Assembly: GCF_009933335.1 (NCBI RefSeq)
Contig: NZ_MAEL01000035.1
Location: 156,041-220,040 of the forward strand
DNA: 64,000 bases
Origin: Candidatus Enterococcus willemsii
GTDB taxonomy: Bacteria; Bacillota; Bacilli; Lactobacillales; Enterococcaceae
Reading direction: 5' to 3'
Positions within the stretch are counted from its first letter, which is position 1. Each line of letters begins with the position of its first letter. The position numbers were made by a program, and so were the translations under genes. The notes under the pieces were generated by a model, which worked only from the letters and a program-made list of their open reading frames with translations, did no database searches and was not told the origin of the DNA. Of this stretch, positions 54,884 through 64,000 are shown piece after piece.

Positions 54884-55297
54884 TTGACCAAAGGAAACAA
54901 AGATAATTTGAAAATCCTAGATACAGACTATGCCAAAGAACAGTATGCAAAGTATGCCAAACAACAACGTCAAATCATTTTTAGACGCCGTCGCTTGTTA
55001 GCTGTTTTTGTGGTTGCTTTTGTCGTGTTTTTGAGTGTCGGAGTCTCATTGTTTAACGATTACTTACGTTTGAATAAATTAGAAGAAGTCAAACAAGAAA
55101 CACTTACACAACAAAAAGAAGTTGCAATGAAAGTTGACGGCTTAACGCGGGATGTTGGGTTGTTAAATGACAAGGAATATGTGGCAAAAGTTGCTCGCAG
55201 TCGTTTTTTGTATTCTAAAGATGGTGAATTAATTTTTCCATTGCCAGGAAACAATGTAGCAGAAGAACAAACAGAGACCACACAGGAAACAGAGTAG
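54884..55297 (+). CDS. divIC: Septum formation protein DivIC (FtsB-like)
   Basis: A 137-aa bitopic membrane protein of the divisome. A cytoplasmic N-terminus (1-35, ending RRRR) is followed by one helix (LLAVFVVAFVVFLSVGVSLF) and a coiled-coil leucine-rich stretch (60-90). It pairs with FtsL and DivIB in septal synthesis. The start is the TTG at 54884, 9 nt after AGGAG; no in-frame ATG is better placed. Confidence 0.9.
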   Translation: MTKGNKDNLKILDTDYAKEQYAKYAKQQRQIIFRRRRLLAVFVVAFVVFLSVGVSLFNDYLRLNKLEEVKQETLTQQKEVAMKVDGLTRDVGLLNDKEYVAKVARSRFLYSKDGELIFPLPGNNVAEEQTETTQETE

Positions 55298-55361
55298 TCA
55301 TGCGTAGCACTGGTGTATGCTAGTGTGATTTAGCATAAATAAAGAACCGTTGAAACAGCGG

Positions 55362-55400
55362 GGATTGCTTGGGTAACCAAGAATCCTACAGAAATGTAGG
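55362..55400 (+). ncRNA. Structured leader with two GNRA-capped hairpins
   Basis: GGATT-G-CTTGG-GTAA-CCAAG-AATCC (55362-55386) and CCTACA-GAAA-TGTAGG (55385-55400) are both perfect stems with GNRA tetraloops. They share the CC at 55385-55386, so the full forms compete. They sit in the 148-bp gap between divIC and the S1 gene. A CACTGG/CTAGTG-type pairing lies just upstream. It is possibly a regulatory leader or RNA processing signal. Confidence 0.5.
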
Positions 55401-55445
55401 ACGTTTTTACGAAAGGGCAAACATTATTAGGAGGAACATTTTTTT

Positions 55446-55901
55446 ATGTCAATCGAAGTTGGAGCGAAACTAAAGGGAAAAGTGTCAGGTATTACAAATT
55501 TTGGTGCATTTATTGATTTAGGTGGGGGCAAGACAGGACTTGTTCATATTAGTGAAGTCTCAAACGGTTTTGTAAAAGATATTAATGAGGTCTTAAAAGT
55601 TGGCGATGAAGTAACCGTCTTAGTAACGACTATTGGAAATGATGGTAAAATTGGACTGTCTATTCGCAAAGCTGAAGACAAACCGAAAGAAGAAAAACGT
55701 GAATTTCCAAAAAAAGACTTTAATCGATCAAGTCAAAAGAAATCATTCCCACGTAACAATAACAATCAAAATACAGGGAATAACAAACAAGACTTCGATT
55801 CATTAATGAGTTCGTTCTTAAAAGATAGCGACGATCGTTTATCTACTTTGCGACGTAGCACTGAAGGTAAACGTGGCGGACGTGGCGGACGCCGCAACTA
55901 A
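55446..55901 (+). CDS. S1 RNA-binding domain protein (YabR-like)
   Basis: A 151-aa protein. One S1 domain (1-75: VGAKLKGKVSGITNFGAFID, GKTGLVHISEVS) is followed by a basic, Asn- and Gly-rich disordered tail ending in RGGRGGRRN. It is the general stress protein 13/YabR type, associated with ribosomes and RNA. AGGAGG lies 10 nt before ATG. A terminator-like hairpin follows. Confidence 0.88.
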   Translation: MSIEVGAKLKGKVSGITNFGAFIDLGGGKTGLVHISEVSNGFVKDINEVLKVGDEVTVLVTTIGNDGKIGLSIRKAEDKPKEEKREFPKKDFNRSSQKKSFPRNNNNQNTGNNKQDFDSLMSSFLKDSDDRLSTLRRSTEGKRGGRGGRRN

Positions 55902-55912
55902 TGACTGAAATT

Positions 55913-55958
55913 GAACAGGCAGGGAATCAATGAAGATTGATCGTCTTGTCTGTTTTTT
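55913..55958 (+). terminator. Terminator after the S1 gene
   Basis: AACAGGCAG pairs with CTTGTCTGTT (to about 55953), enclosing an ATCAAT/ATTGAT inner helix, then six T residues. Confidence 0.72.
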
Positions 55959-55978
55959 GTTTTGAAAAGGAGGACAAG

Positions 55979-57337
55979 ATGTTAGTCGAGCAAGTAAGAC
56001 AATTGATTCAAACGCAACAATTGTGGCAAGCGAATGAACGAGTTTTAGTCGCTGTTTCTACAGGTGTGGATTCCATGGTGCTTCTGGATATACTAGAACA
56101 ACTATCTGTGCCCATGGGGGTTGTTTATGTGAATCATTGTTTGCGAGAGGTATCGTATGAAGAAGAAGCTTTTTTGATTGCGTATTGCCAAGACAAACAA
56201 TTGCCTCTTTATCATACACGATGGGATGAGCCGGCAACAACTGGTGTAGAGGCTGCTGCAAGAGAATTTCGATATACTTTTTTCAAAGAAGTATTAGCAA
56301 AAGAAAATTACGATGTTCTAGTTACTGCGCATCACAGTGACGATCAAATCGAAACGATTTTAATGAAGATGGTACGCGAAGGTAATTTTTTCAGTAGTCG
56401 GGGCATTCAGTTGACCCAATCTTTTGGTACAGGACGACTTGTGCGTCCATTATTGGAAACAACCAAAGCTGACATTTTAGCTTATAGTCAAGAACGGCAA
56501 ATTCCTTTTTTTGAAGACGAAACGAATCAGTCGCTCGCGATGCAGAGAAATCGTCTTCGTCATCAAGTGATTCCATTATTGAAAAAAGAAAATCCACAAG
56601 TGAGCCAACATTTTCAGCAATGGTCGCAACAGATGGACTGGGCACAGGAATTGATTCGTGAACAGCAACAAACTTGGATTACCCAATATGTTCAAAAAAC
56701 GGGCATGCAATTACAGTTTCAATGGTCGACATATCTAAAGATGTCGCCTGCGCAGCGATACTTTTTTTTACAAGGTTTGGGTGTGCCGTTATCTGAGAAG
56801 CAGTGCCAACAACTAATGAAATTGCTAGATGAAAAGACCGCACAATGGCACGTCGATTTAGCTGGCTGGCAAGTTCAAAAGTCTTACGAACAAGTGGTGT
56901 TTCGCCCTACAGTAACAAAAAAGCTACCAAGTATGTCAGAACGAACGCTACGAATAGGCGATACTTGTTATTTATCTGATGATGAATGGATTGGCTTTTT
57001 TTTGAAGGATGACATAAAAATTCCCAAAAAAGTCAAACTTTGGTCAGAATATCGCCAAGAATTATCGGTAGAATTTCCCATTGAATGTTGCTTACGAAAG
57101 CGCCAACCGGGTGATAAAATTGCATTACAACCACATATAAGTAAAAAAATTAGTCGATATTTCATCGATCAAAAAATTCCCAATCAACAACGAGAGAATG
57201 CATGGGTGGTGACAGATTGTCAAGGAATCGTTTTAGGATTGCTACCATATGTCTTTTCCTATTTGAGTATTGCGAAAGAAACTGATAAAATACACTACGT
57301 ACTTCTTTATCGTCGAAGAGAAGAAGCCGATAAGTAA
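55979..57337 (+). CDS. tilS: tRNA(Ile)-lysidine synthase TilS
   Basis: A 452-aa essential enzyme that turns C34 of tRNA-Ile(CAU) into lysidine, changing codon reading from AUG to AUA. The ATP PP-loop reads [14 protein letters not shown], with Thr replacing the first Gly of the usual SGGxDS. Further motifs are [17 protein letters not shown] and the C-terminal tRNA-binding domain. Frame opens at 55937, but GGAGG lies 5 nt before ATG 55979. Its place before hpt and ftsH is conserved. Confidence 0.94.
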   Translation: MLVEQVRQLIQTQQLWQANERVLVAVSTGVDSMVLLDILEQLSVPMGVVYVNHCLREVSYEEEAFLIAYCQDKQLPLYHTRWDEPATTGVEAAAREFRYTFFKEVLAKENYDVLVTAHHSDDQIETILMKMVREGNFFSSRGIQLTQSFGTGRLVRPLLETTKADILAYSQERQIPFFEDETNQSLAMQRNRLRHQVIPLLKKENPQVSQHFQQWSQQMDWAQELIREQQQTWITQYVQKTGMQLQFQWSTYLKMSPAQRYFFLQGLGVPLSEKQCQQLMKLLDEKTAQWHVDLAGWQVQKSYEQVVFRPTVTKKLPSMSERTLRIGDTCYLSDDEWIGFFLKDDIKIPKKVKLWSEYRQELSVEFPIECCLRKRQPGDKIALQPHISKKISRYFIDQKIPNQQRENAWVVTDCQGIVLGLLPYVFSYLSIAKETDKIHYVLLYRRREEADK

Positions 57338-57425
57338 AACAATGCAAATAATTGAAAGTCACGAAACAACATACAACGGTGTGTGTTTCAAAATACTAGG
57401 AGTAGAATTTGGAAGGAGAAACAAA

Positions 57426-57974
57426 ATGTTAGAAAAAGACATTGAAAAAATCTTAATTACGCGAGAAGAGATTGATACACGTTGTAAGGAATTGGGAAAA
57501 GAATTGACTGAAACTTACAAAGATAAAAACCCGCTAGTTGTTGGTGTCTTAAAAGGTGCTGTACCATTTATGGCTGACATCGTACGTGAAATGGATTGTT
57601 ACTTAGAAATCGATTTTATGGATGTATCTAGTTATGGGAATGCGACAGTCTCTTCAGGGGAAGTAAAAATTGTCAAAGATTTAGATACCAATGTGGAAGG
57701 GCGCGATATGCTGATTGTCGAAGACATCATTGATAGTGGACGCACATTAGCCTATCTGGTTGACTTATTTAAATACCGTAAAGCAAAATCTGTCCGTATC
57801 GTGACATTACTAGACAAACCTGAAGGACGTGTAGTAGATATTGAAGCAGATTACATTGGTTTTGATGTGCCTAATGAGTTTGTTGTAGGGTATGGTTTGG
57901 ATTATATTCAACAATACCGTAACTTGCCTTACGTTGGTGTTTTAAAACCTAGTGTGTATGAAACAAAAGATTGA
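57426..57974 (+). CDS. hpt: Hypoxanthine phosphoribosyltransferase
   Basis: A 182-aa purine-salvage enzyme making IMP or GMP from base plus PRPP. The PRPP loop is [17 protein letters not shown], and DFMDVSSYG and [13 protein letters not shown] are the other family signatures. The open frame extends back into tilS at 57270; AAGGAG 7-8 nt before ATG 57426 fixes the start. Confidence 0.96.
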   Translation: MLEKDIEKILITREEIDTRCKELGKELTETYKDKNPLVVGVLKGAVPFMADIVREMDCYLEIDFMDVSSYGNATVSSGEVKIVKDLDTNVEGRDMLIVEDIIDSGRTLAYLVDLFKYRKAKSVRIVTLLDKPEGRVVDIEADYIGFDVPNEFVVGYGLDYIQQYRNLPYVGVLKPSVYETKD

Positions 57975-58041
57975 CCGTTTAAAAAAGAACTATGATACAA
58001 TATAATGGTCAGGATAAGACAAAATGGCAAGGAGGGGCCGC

Positions 58042-60123
58042 ATGAACAAAAAAAATAATGGAACAGTAAGAAATACCTTGTACTATGTGTTAGTCATTTT
58101 AGCAATGGTCATGGTTGTTTACTTCTTCATAGGGAATGGTGGCAATCAAACACCTGAAATCGAATATTCAAAATTTACTGAACAACTAGAAGATGGCGAT
58201 ATCAAAGAGTTTTCAGTTCAGCCAGCGAACGGTGTGTATCGTATTGTTGGTGAATATAATGAAGAACAAAAAATATCAAATAACAATGGATTATCCGTTT
58301 TCGGATCAACCGAATCAAGTACTAAACGCTTTACCACAATGGTTTTGCCTAATGACACAACATTAAGCGAAATTACAAATCTAGCGAGTGATCATTCAGT
58401 TAAAACAACGATTGAAGAAGAATCTAGTAGTGGTATCTGGGTTTCTTTATTAATTAGTTTTCTACCATTGGTAATCATTATTTTCTTCTTCTATATGATG
58501 ATGAGCCAACAAGGTGGCGGAGGCGGCGGAGGCGGCCGCGTCATGAACTTTGGGAAATCTAAAGCCAAAGAAGCTGATAAAACAGCAAATCGTGTTCGTT
58601 TTTCTGACGTTGCAGGAGCAGAAGAAGAAAAACAAGAACTTGTCGAAGTTGTTGAATTCTTGAAAGACCCTCGTCGTTTTTCTGAATTAGGCGCACGTAT
58701 TCCGGCAGGTGTGTTACTAGAAGGACCTCCAGGAACAGGTAAAACATTGCTAGCAAAAGCCGTTGCAGGTGAAGCAGGCGTACCGTTTTATTCTATCTCT
58801 GGTTCAGACTTCGTTGAAATGTTTGTTGGGGTCGGTGCCAGCCGTGTCCGTGACTTATTTGAAACAGCGAAGAAAAATGCACCAGCAATTATTTTTATTG
58901 ATGAAATTGATGCCGTTGGTCGTCAACGTGGTGCCGGTATGGGTGGCGGACACGATGAACGTGAACAAACCTTGAACCAATTATTAGTCGAAATGGATGG
59001 TTTTGGTGGAAATGAAGGAGTCATTGTCATTGCTGCAACTAACCGTTCAGACGTACTAGATCCAGCTTTATTACGTCCAGGTCGTTTTGACCGTCAAATT
59101 CTTGTCGGTCGCCCAGATGTGAAAGGACGCGAAGCGATTCTACGTGTTCATGCGAAGAATAAACCATTAGCAGATGACGTCGATTTAAAAGTTGTTGCCC
59201 AACAAACACCAGGTTTTGCAGGTGCAGATTTGGAAAATGTACTAAATGAAGCAGCTCTAGTCGCTGCTCGTCGTAATAAAAAGAAAATCGATGCTTCTGA
59301 TATCGATGAAGCAGAAGACCGTGTTATTGCTGGTCCTGCGAAGAAAGACCGTGTCATTAGCAAACGTGAACGTGAAATGGTTGCTTACCATGAAGCAGGC
59401 CATACAATTGTTGGTTTAGTCTTGAGTCGTGCACGTATCGTCCATAAAGTAACAATTATCCCACGTGGACGTGCAGGCGGTTATATGATTGCCTTGCCAA
59501 AAGAAGATCAAATGTTAATGACTAAAGATGATATGTTTGAACAAATTGTTGGTTTGTTAGGTGGCCGTACTGCAGAAGAATTAATCTTCAATGTCCAATC
59601 AACAGGTGCTTCAAATGACTTTGAACAAGCAACTGGTTTAGCTCGTAGCATGGTTACTGAATATGGAATGAGTGATAAACTTGGTCCTGTTCAATATGAA
59701 GGAAATCATCAAGTCTTTGTTGGACGTGATTATGGTCAAACAAAAGCTTATTCTGAGCAAGTAGCCTTTGAAATTGACCAAGAAGTTCGTAGTATCTTAA
59801 TGAAAGCTCATGCCAAAGCACGTGAGATTCTTGAAGAACACCGCGAACAACATAAATTGATTGCTGAAAAATTACTGGAATTTGAAACACTAGATGCAAA
59901 AGCAATCAAATCATTGTTTGAAGAAGGCAAAATGCCAGAAGGCGCAGAAGACAGTGAATTTCCAAGTGAAAAAGCACAATCTTTTGAAGAAGCCAAACGT
60001 GCATTAGAAGAAAAAGATGCCAAAAAACAAGCAGAAGAAAAAGAAGACGCTGAGAGTGCCAAAGACTATTTTGAAAATATTCGTGAAGAGTCAAAGGCAA
60101 AGGAAGACAAGTCTGACGAATAA
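58042..60123 (+). CDS. ftsH: ATP-dependent zinc metalloprotease FtsH
   Basis: A 693-aa membrane protease that degrades misfolded and regulatory membrane proteins as a hexamer. Two helices (12-30 and 133-155) frame an external domain. AAA+ has Walker A GPPGTGKT (about 228), Walker [12 protein letters not shown] and [16 protein letters not shown]. The zinc site HEAGH is near 450. The tail is highly charged (Glu/Lys), longer than strictly needed for the fold. ATG 58042 is behind AGGAGG. It follows hpt by 67 bp, which contains a possible promoter. Confidence 0.97.
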   Translation: MNKKNNGTVRNTLYYVLVILAMVMVVYFFIGNGGNQTPEIEYSKFTEQLEDGDIKEFSVQPANGVYRIVGEYNEEQKISNNNGLSVFGSTESSTKRFTTMVLPNDTTLSEITNLASDHSVKTTIEEESSSGIWVSLLISFLPLVIIIFFFYMMMSQQGGGGGGGGRVMNFGKSKAKEADKTANRVRFSDVAGAEEEKQELVEVVEFLKDPRRFSELGARIPAGVLLEGPPGTGKTLLAKAVAGEAGVPFYSISGSDFVEMFVGVGASRVRDLFETAKKNAPAIIFIDEIDAVGRQRGAGMGGGHDEREQTLNQLLVEMDGFGGNEGVIVIAATNRSDVLDPALLRPGRFDRQILVGRPDVKGREAILRVHAKNKPLADDVDLKVVAQQTPGFAGADLENVLNEAALVAARRNKKKIDASDIDEAEDRVIAGPAKKDRVISKREREMVAYHEAGHTIVGLVLSRARIVHKVTIIPRGRAGGYMIALPKEDQMLMTKDDMFEQIVGLLGGRTAEELIFNVQSTGASNDFEQATGLARSMVTEYGMSDKLGPVQYEGNHQVFVGRDYGQTKAYSEQVAFEIDQEVRSILMKAHAKAREILEEHREQHKLIAEKLLEFETLDAKAIKSLFEEGKMPEGAEDSEFPSEKAQSFEEAKRALEEKDAKKQAEEKEDAESAKDYFENIREESKAKEDKSDE

Positions 60124-60127
60124 GAAT

Positions 60128-60160
60128 GAAAGACTGTGGCATATGCCGCAGTCTTTTCTT
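60128..60160 (+). terminator. Terminator after ftsH
   Basis: AAGACTGTGGCAT pairs with ATGCCGCAGTCTT around the centre at 60142/60143, followed by TTTTCTT. Confidence 0.78.
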
Positions 60161-60241
60161 ATGAAACCAAACGGTAAAGTTGAAAAAAGTCAAAGATACT
60201 AGTATTATTCACTAGTAAATATTGAAGGAGCGAAACAATTC

Positions 60242-61132
60242 ATGAAAGATTATTTAGTAAAAGCATTAGCGTATGGTGGTTATGTCCGTGCCTATGCAGT
60301 CAATGCCACAGAAACGGTTTCTGAAGCACAACGTCGCCATGGTACCTGGCATACAGCTTCTGCAGCCTTAGGACGTTCATTAGTCGGAGGGCTATTGCTA
60401 GGTGCAACCTTAAAAGGTGAAGATACATTAACTGTAAAAATTCAAGGTGACGGTCCTGCGGGTGCGATTATCGTAGATAGTAATGCTAAAGGTGATGTCA
60501 AAGGATATATTCAAAATCCAAAAGTTAGCTTACCCCTAAACGAAAAAGGAAAATTAGACGTACGTGGGGCAGTTGGGACCAATGGTGTATTCACAGTAAT
60601 TAAAGATTTAGGTTTAAAAGAGCCATTTTCTGGTCAAACACCGATTGTTTCTGGTGAATTAGGCGAAGATTTTACCTATTATTTGGCAATCTCTGAGCAA
60701 ATTCCATCTGCTGTTGGCTTGAGTGTCTTAGTTAATCCAGATGAAACAATCAAAACAGCGGGCGGTTTTATGTTACAAGTGATGCCAGGAGCTAGCGATG
60801 AAGTGATTGCTGGTTTGGAAGAACGCTTGAAAAATTTACCGAATGTGTCTTCTTTATTAGAAGAAGGAAAAACACCTGAAGATATTTTAGATATCATTTT
60901 TGAAGGTGATTCAATCATGATTTTAGAAGATGCGCCTGTGCGATTCCATTGTGAGTGTTCGAAAGAAAAATTCAGTACGGCGATTATTACTCTAGGTACG
61001 AGTGAAATTCAAGCAATGATTGAAGAAGATCATGGTGCAGAAGCGGTTTGTTCTTTCTGTGGTAACAAATACCACTTTGATGAAGATGAGTTGCAAGGTT
61101 TAATCGATGAAATTACAGGAGATAAAAAATAA
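60242..61132 (+). CDS. hslO: Redox-regulated chaperone Hsp33
   Basis: A 296-aa cytoplasmic holdase activated by oxidative unfolding. The zinc switch has Cys237 and Cys239 in [10 protein letters not shown] and Cys270 and Cys273 in [10 protein letters not shown]. The N-terminal domain carries [19 protein letters not shown] lies 11 nt before ATG. It abuts dusB directly. Confidence 0.96.
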   Translation: MKDYLVKALAYGGYVRAYAVNATETVSEAQRRHGTWHTASAALGRSLVGGLLLGATLKGEDTLTVKIQGDGPAGAIIVDSNAKGDVKGYIQNPKVSLPLNEKGKLDVRGAVGTNGVFTVIKDLGLKEPFSGQTPIVSGELGEDFTYYLAISEQIPSAVGLSVLVNPDETIKTAGGFMLQVMPGASDEVIAGLEERLKNLPNVSSLLEEGKTPEDILDIIFEGDSIMILEDAPVRFHCECSKEKFSTAIITLGTSEIQAMIEEDHGAEAVCSFCGNKYHFDEDELQGLIDEITGDKK

Positions 61133-62152
61133 ATGGAACAGACATGGAAAATTGGAAATGTTGAAATACCTAACCGAGTAGTCGTAGCCCCAATGGCAGG
61201 TATTTCGAATTCCGCCTTTCGAGTGACAGTCAAAGAAGCAGGTGCTGGACTAGTTGTCTGTGAGATGATTAGTGACCAAGGGATTCAGATGCGGAACAAA
61301 AAGACCTTAAGTATGTTGCATATTGATGAAACCGAGCACCCACTTAGCTTACAAATCTTCGGCGGAAACAAAGATTCCTTAGTGGAAGCTGCCCAATTCG
61401 TCGCAGAAAACACAACAGCAGATATTATTGATATCAACATGGGATGTCCTGTGAACAAGATTATTAAGGCAGAAGCTGGTGCTAAGTGGTTACTTGATCC
61501 AGACAAAGTCTATGAAATGGTACGTGCCGTTTCTTCTGCCATTGATAAACCGGTGACTGTCAAAATGCGTATTGGTTGGGATGATGAACATGTTTTTGCG
61601 GTTGAAAATGCACAGGCTGCTCAAGCGGCAGGTGCAGCAGCAATCGGGATGCATGGTCGAACACGGGTTCAAATGTATGAAGGGAAAGCTAATTGGGAAG
61701 TCTTAAAAGAAGTAAAACAAAACATTGATATTCCTTTTATGGGGAATGGTGATGTTCGGACACCAGAAGATGCAAAACGGATGTTTGAACAAGTTGGTTG
61801 CGATGCAGTAATGATTGGACGTGCTGCTTTAGGAAATCCTTGGATGATTCACCGTACGAAGCATTACTTAGAAACAGGAGAATTAATTGCTGAACCAACC
61901 CCACGTGAAAAAATCGAAACCGCGATTTTACACTATGACCGTTTAATTGAGTTAAAAGGTGAAAAAGTAGCCTCTTTAGAATTCCGTCAACATGCTGCCT
62001 ACTATCTAAAAGGTGTTTCACGTGCAGCGAAAGTCAAAGCTGCAATTAACCGATCCGAAAATCGGGAAACAACCGTTGGCTTGCTCGAAGAATTTTTAGA
62101 AAAAATTGAAAAGCAACCAATAGAAGAAAGAAAAGTTCAAGTCGGAGAATAA
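61133..62152 (+). CDS. dusB: tRNA-dihydrouridine synthase DusB
   Basis: A 339-aa FMN enzyme that reduces uridine in tRNA; B-type Dus also acts on 23S rRNA in some Firmicutes. VVVAPMAGISNSAFR begins the TIM barrel, catalytic Cys105 lies in INMGCPVNKI, and the FMN-binding segment is IPFMGNGDVRTPEDA. The start touches the hslO stop, so the two are coupled. Confidence 0.94.
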   Translation: MEQTWKIGNVEIPNRVVVAPMAGISNSAFRVTVKEAGAGLVVCEMISDQGIQMRNKKTLSMLHIDETEHPLSLQIFGGNKDSLVEAAQFVAENTTADIIDINMGCPVNKIIKAEAGAKWLLDPDKVYEMVRAVSSAIDKPVTVKMRIGWDDEHVFAVENAQAAQAAGAAAIGMHGRTRVQMYEGKANWEVLKEVKQNIDIPFMGNGDVRTPEDAKRMFEQVGCDAVMIGRAALGNPWMIHRTKHYLETGELIAEPTPREKIETAILHYDRLIELKGEKVASLEFRQHAAYYLKGVSRAAKVKAAINRSENRETTVGLLEEFLEKIEKQPIEERKVQVGE

Positions 62153-62171
62153 TTTCGACTTGCTTTTTTTT
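62138..62171 (+). terminator. Terminator overlapping the dusB stop
   Basis: CAAGTCG (62138-62144) pairs with CGACTTG (62156-62162), then a run of T. The short stem may allow read-through to lysS. Confidence 0.6.
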
Positions 62172-62190
62172 CTTAACATTGGCATTATAG

Positions 62191-63717
<1,527 letters not shown>

Positions 63718-63722
63718 ATGAT

Positions 63723-63757
63723 AAAAAGCTGCAGAATTTATCTGTGGCTTTTTTTCT
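63723..63757 (+). terminator. Terminator after lysS
   Basis: AAAAGCTGCAGA (63724-63735) pairs with TCTGTGGCTTTT (63741-63752), with two G-U pairs, then T residues. Confidence 0.82.
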
Positions 63758-63879
63758 TTTTTTATCATGTATATATAAACTGAAAGACAAGGAATATAAC
63801 TGAAAAACGAACAATTAAAACTACTTGTTTTTTAAATAATCGTGAATGAAAAAAGTTTGTAAAAAAATGAAAAAATACG

Positions 63880-63908
63880 TTGACCGCAAGCTATTTCCTT
63901 GGTATATT
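63880..63908 (+). promoter_or_regulatory. rRNA-type promoter P1
   Basis: TTGACC (63880-63885), 17-bp spacer, TATATT (63903-63908). An A-rich stretch upstream resembles an UP element. Confidence 0.82.
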
Positions 63909-63961
63909 ATTACATGTCCTTACGGGATGAAAAAAACTTTTAAAACTTTTGAAAAAAAGAG

Positions 63962-63990
63962 TTGACGAAGTTTACAGCAAATGATATTAT
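63962..63990 (+). promoter_or_regulatory. rRNA-type promoter P2
   Basis: TTGACG (63962-63967), 17-bp spacer, TATTAT (63985-63990), preceded by A and T tracts. Two strong tandem promoters 82 bp apart, with no ORF after them, indicate that an rrn operon (16S first) starts just past the window. The space 63758-63879 holds nothing else that I recognise. Confidence 0.85.
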
Positions 63991-64000
63991 AACGAAGTCG

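Overview
The window is a low-GC Firmicute chromosome segment, most likely from an Enterococcus. The evidence is the content and order of the genes: a ftsH-hslO-dusB-lysS block ending in tandem rRNA-type promoters, pth-mfd-flippase-S4-divIC-S1-tilS-hpt ahead of it, an Ldt(fm)-like L,D-transpeptidase, an enterococcal-type L-lactate dehydrogenase, lytST-lrgAB and many phosphotransferase systems (PTS). Polyprenyl synthase, MenA and a type 2 NADH dehydrogenase imply demethylmenaquinone respiration. This argues for a quinone-making Enterococcus rather than E. faecium. The species assignment is inference; no rRNA is inside the window.

Layout. 1-4.1 kb: lytS (5' end missing), lytR, a membrane-anchored unknown, lrgA and lrgB. 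4.1-7.0 kb: a minus-strand peptide-type quorum-sensing two-component system (HPK10 kinase plus LytTR regulator). Around it lie three promoters with identical paired-box geometry. One of them drives a secreted 71-aa protein coupled to a 53-aa membrane protein. 7.0-8.5 kb: guanidine-I riboswitch, a membrane protein and a paired SMR exporter. 8.6-11.8 kb: quinone and respiration genes. 11.9-17.1 kb: SRPBCC protein, MerR/MFS/DUF4811 drug-efflux cluster, and a PadR/DUF1700/DUF4097 operon. 17.2-23.0 kb: mannose-family PTS 1 with a tyrosine-phosphatase-like enzyme and a PRD regulator. 23.5-28.5 kb: beta-glucoside-type PTS controlled by a RAT antiterminator, with two esterases, a separate EIIA and an antiterminator gene that is frameshifted in an A9 tract. 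28.6-29.8 kb: MFS transporter. 29.9-36.0 kb: LevR-like sigma-54 activator plus mannose-family PTS 2 and an inositol-monophosphatase-like enzyme. 36.1-40.6 kb: DUF554, TspO, PepF, VanZ-like and YebC. 40.7-45.9 kb: mannose-family PTS 3 with a second LevR-like activator. 46-48.5 kb: ldt and ldh. 48.8-63.7 kb: housekeeping block from pth to lysS. 63.9-64.0 kb: two rrn promoters.

How it works together. The accessory half is about carbohydrate import and signalling. Two of the mannose-type PTS operons have canonical -24/-12 promoters beside their own LevR-like activators. The third has a CcpA-type site and a PRD regulator. The most unusual section is 4.1-7.1 kb, where one regulator appears to control three promoters feeding a secreted peptide/membrane protein pair, a transcript without a convincing ORF, and a micro-ORF that runs into the guanidine exporter operon. 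No CRISPR array, tRNA, rRNA body, insertion sequence or prophage gene was seen.
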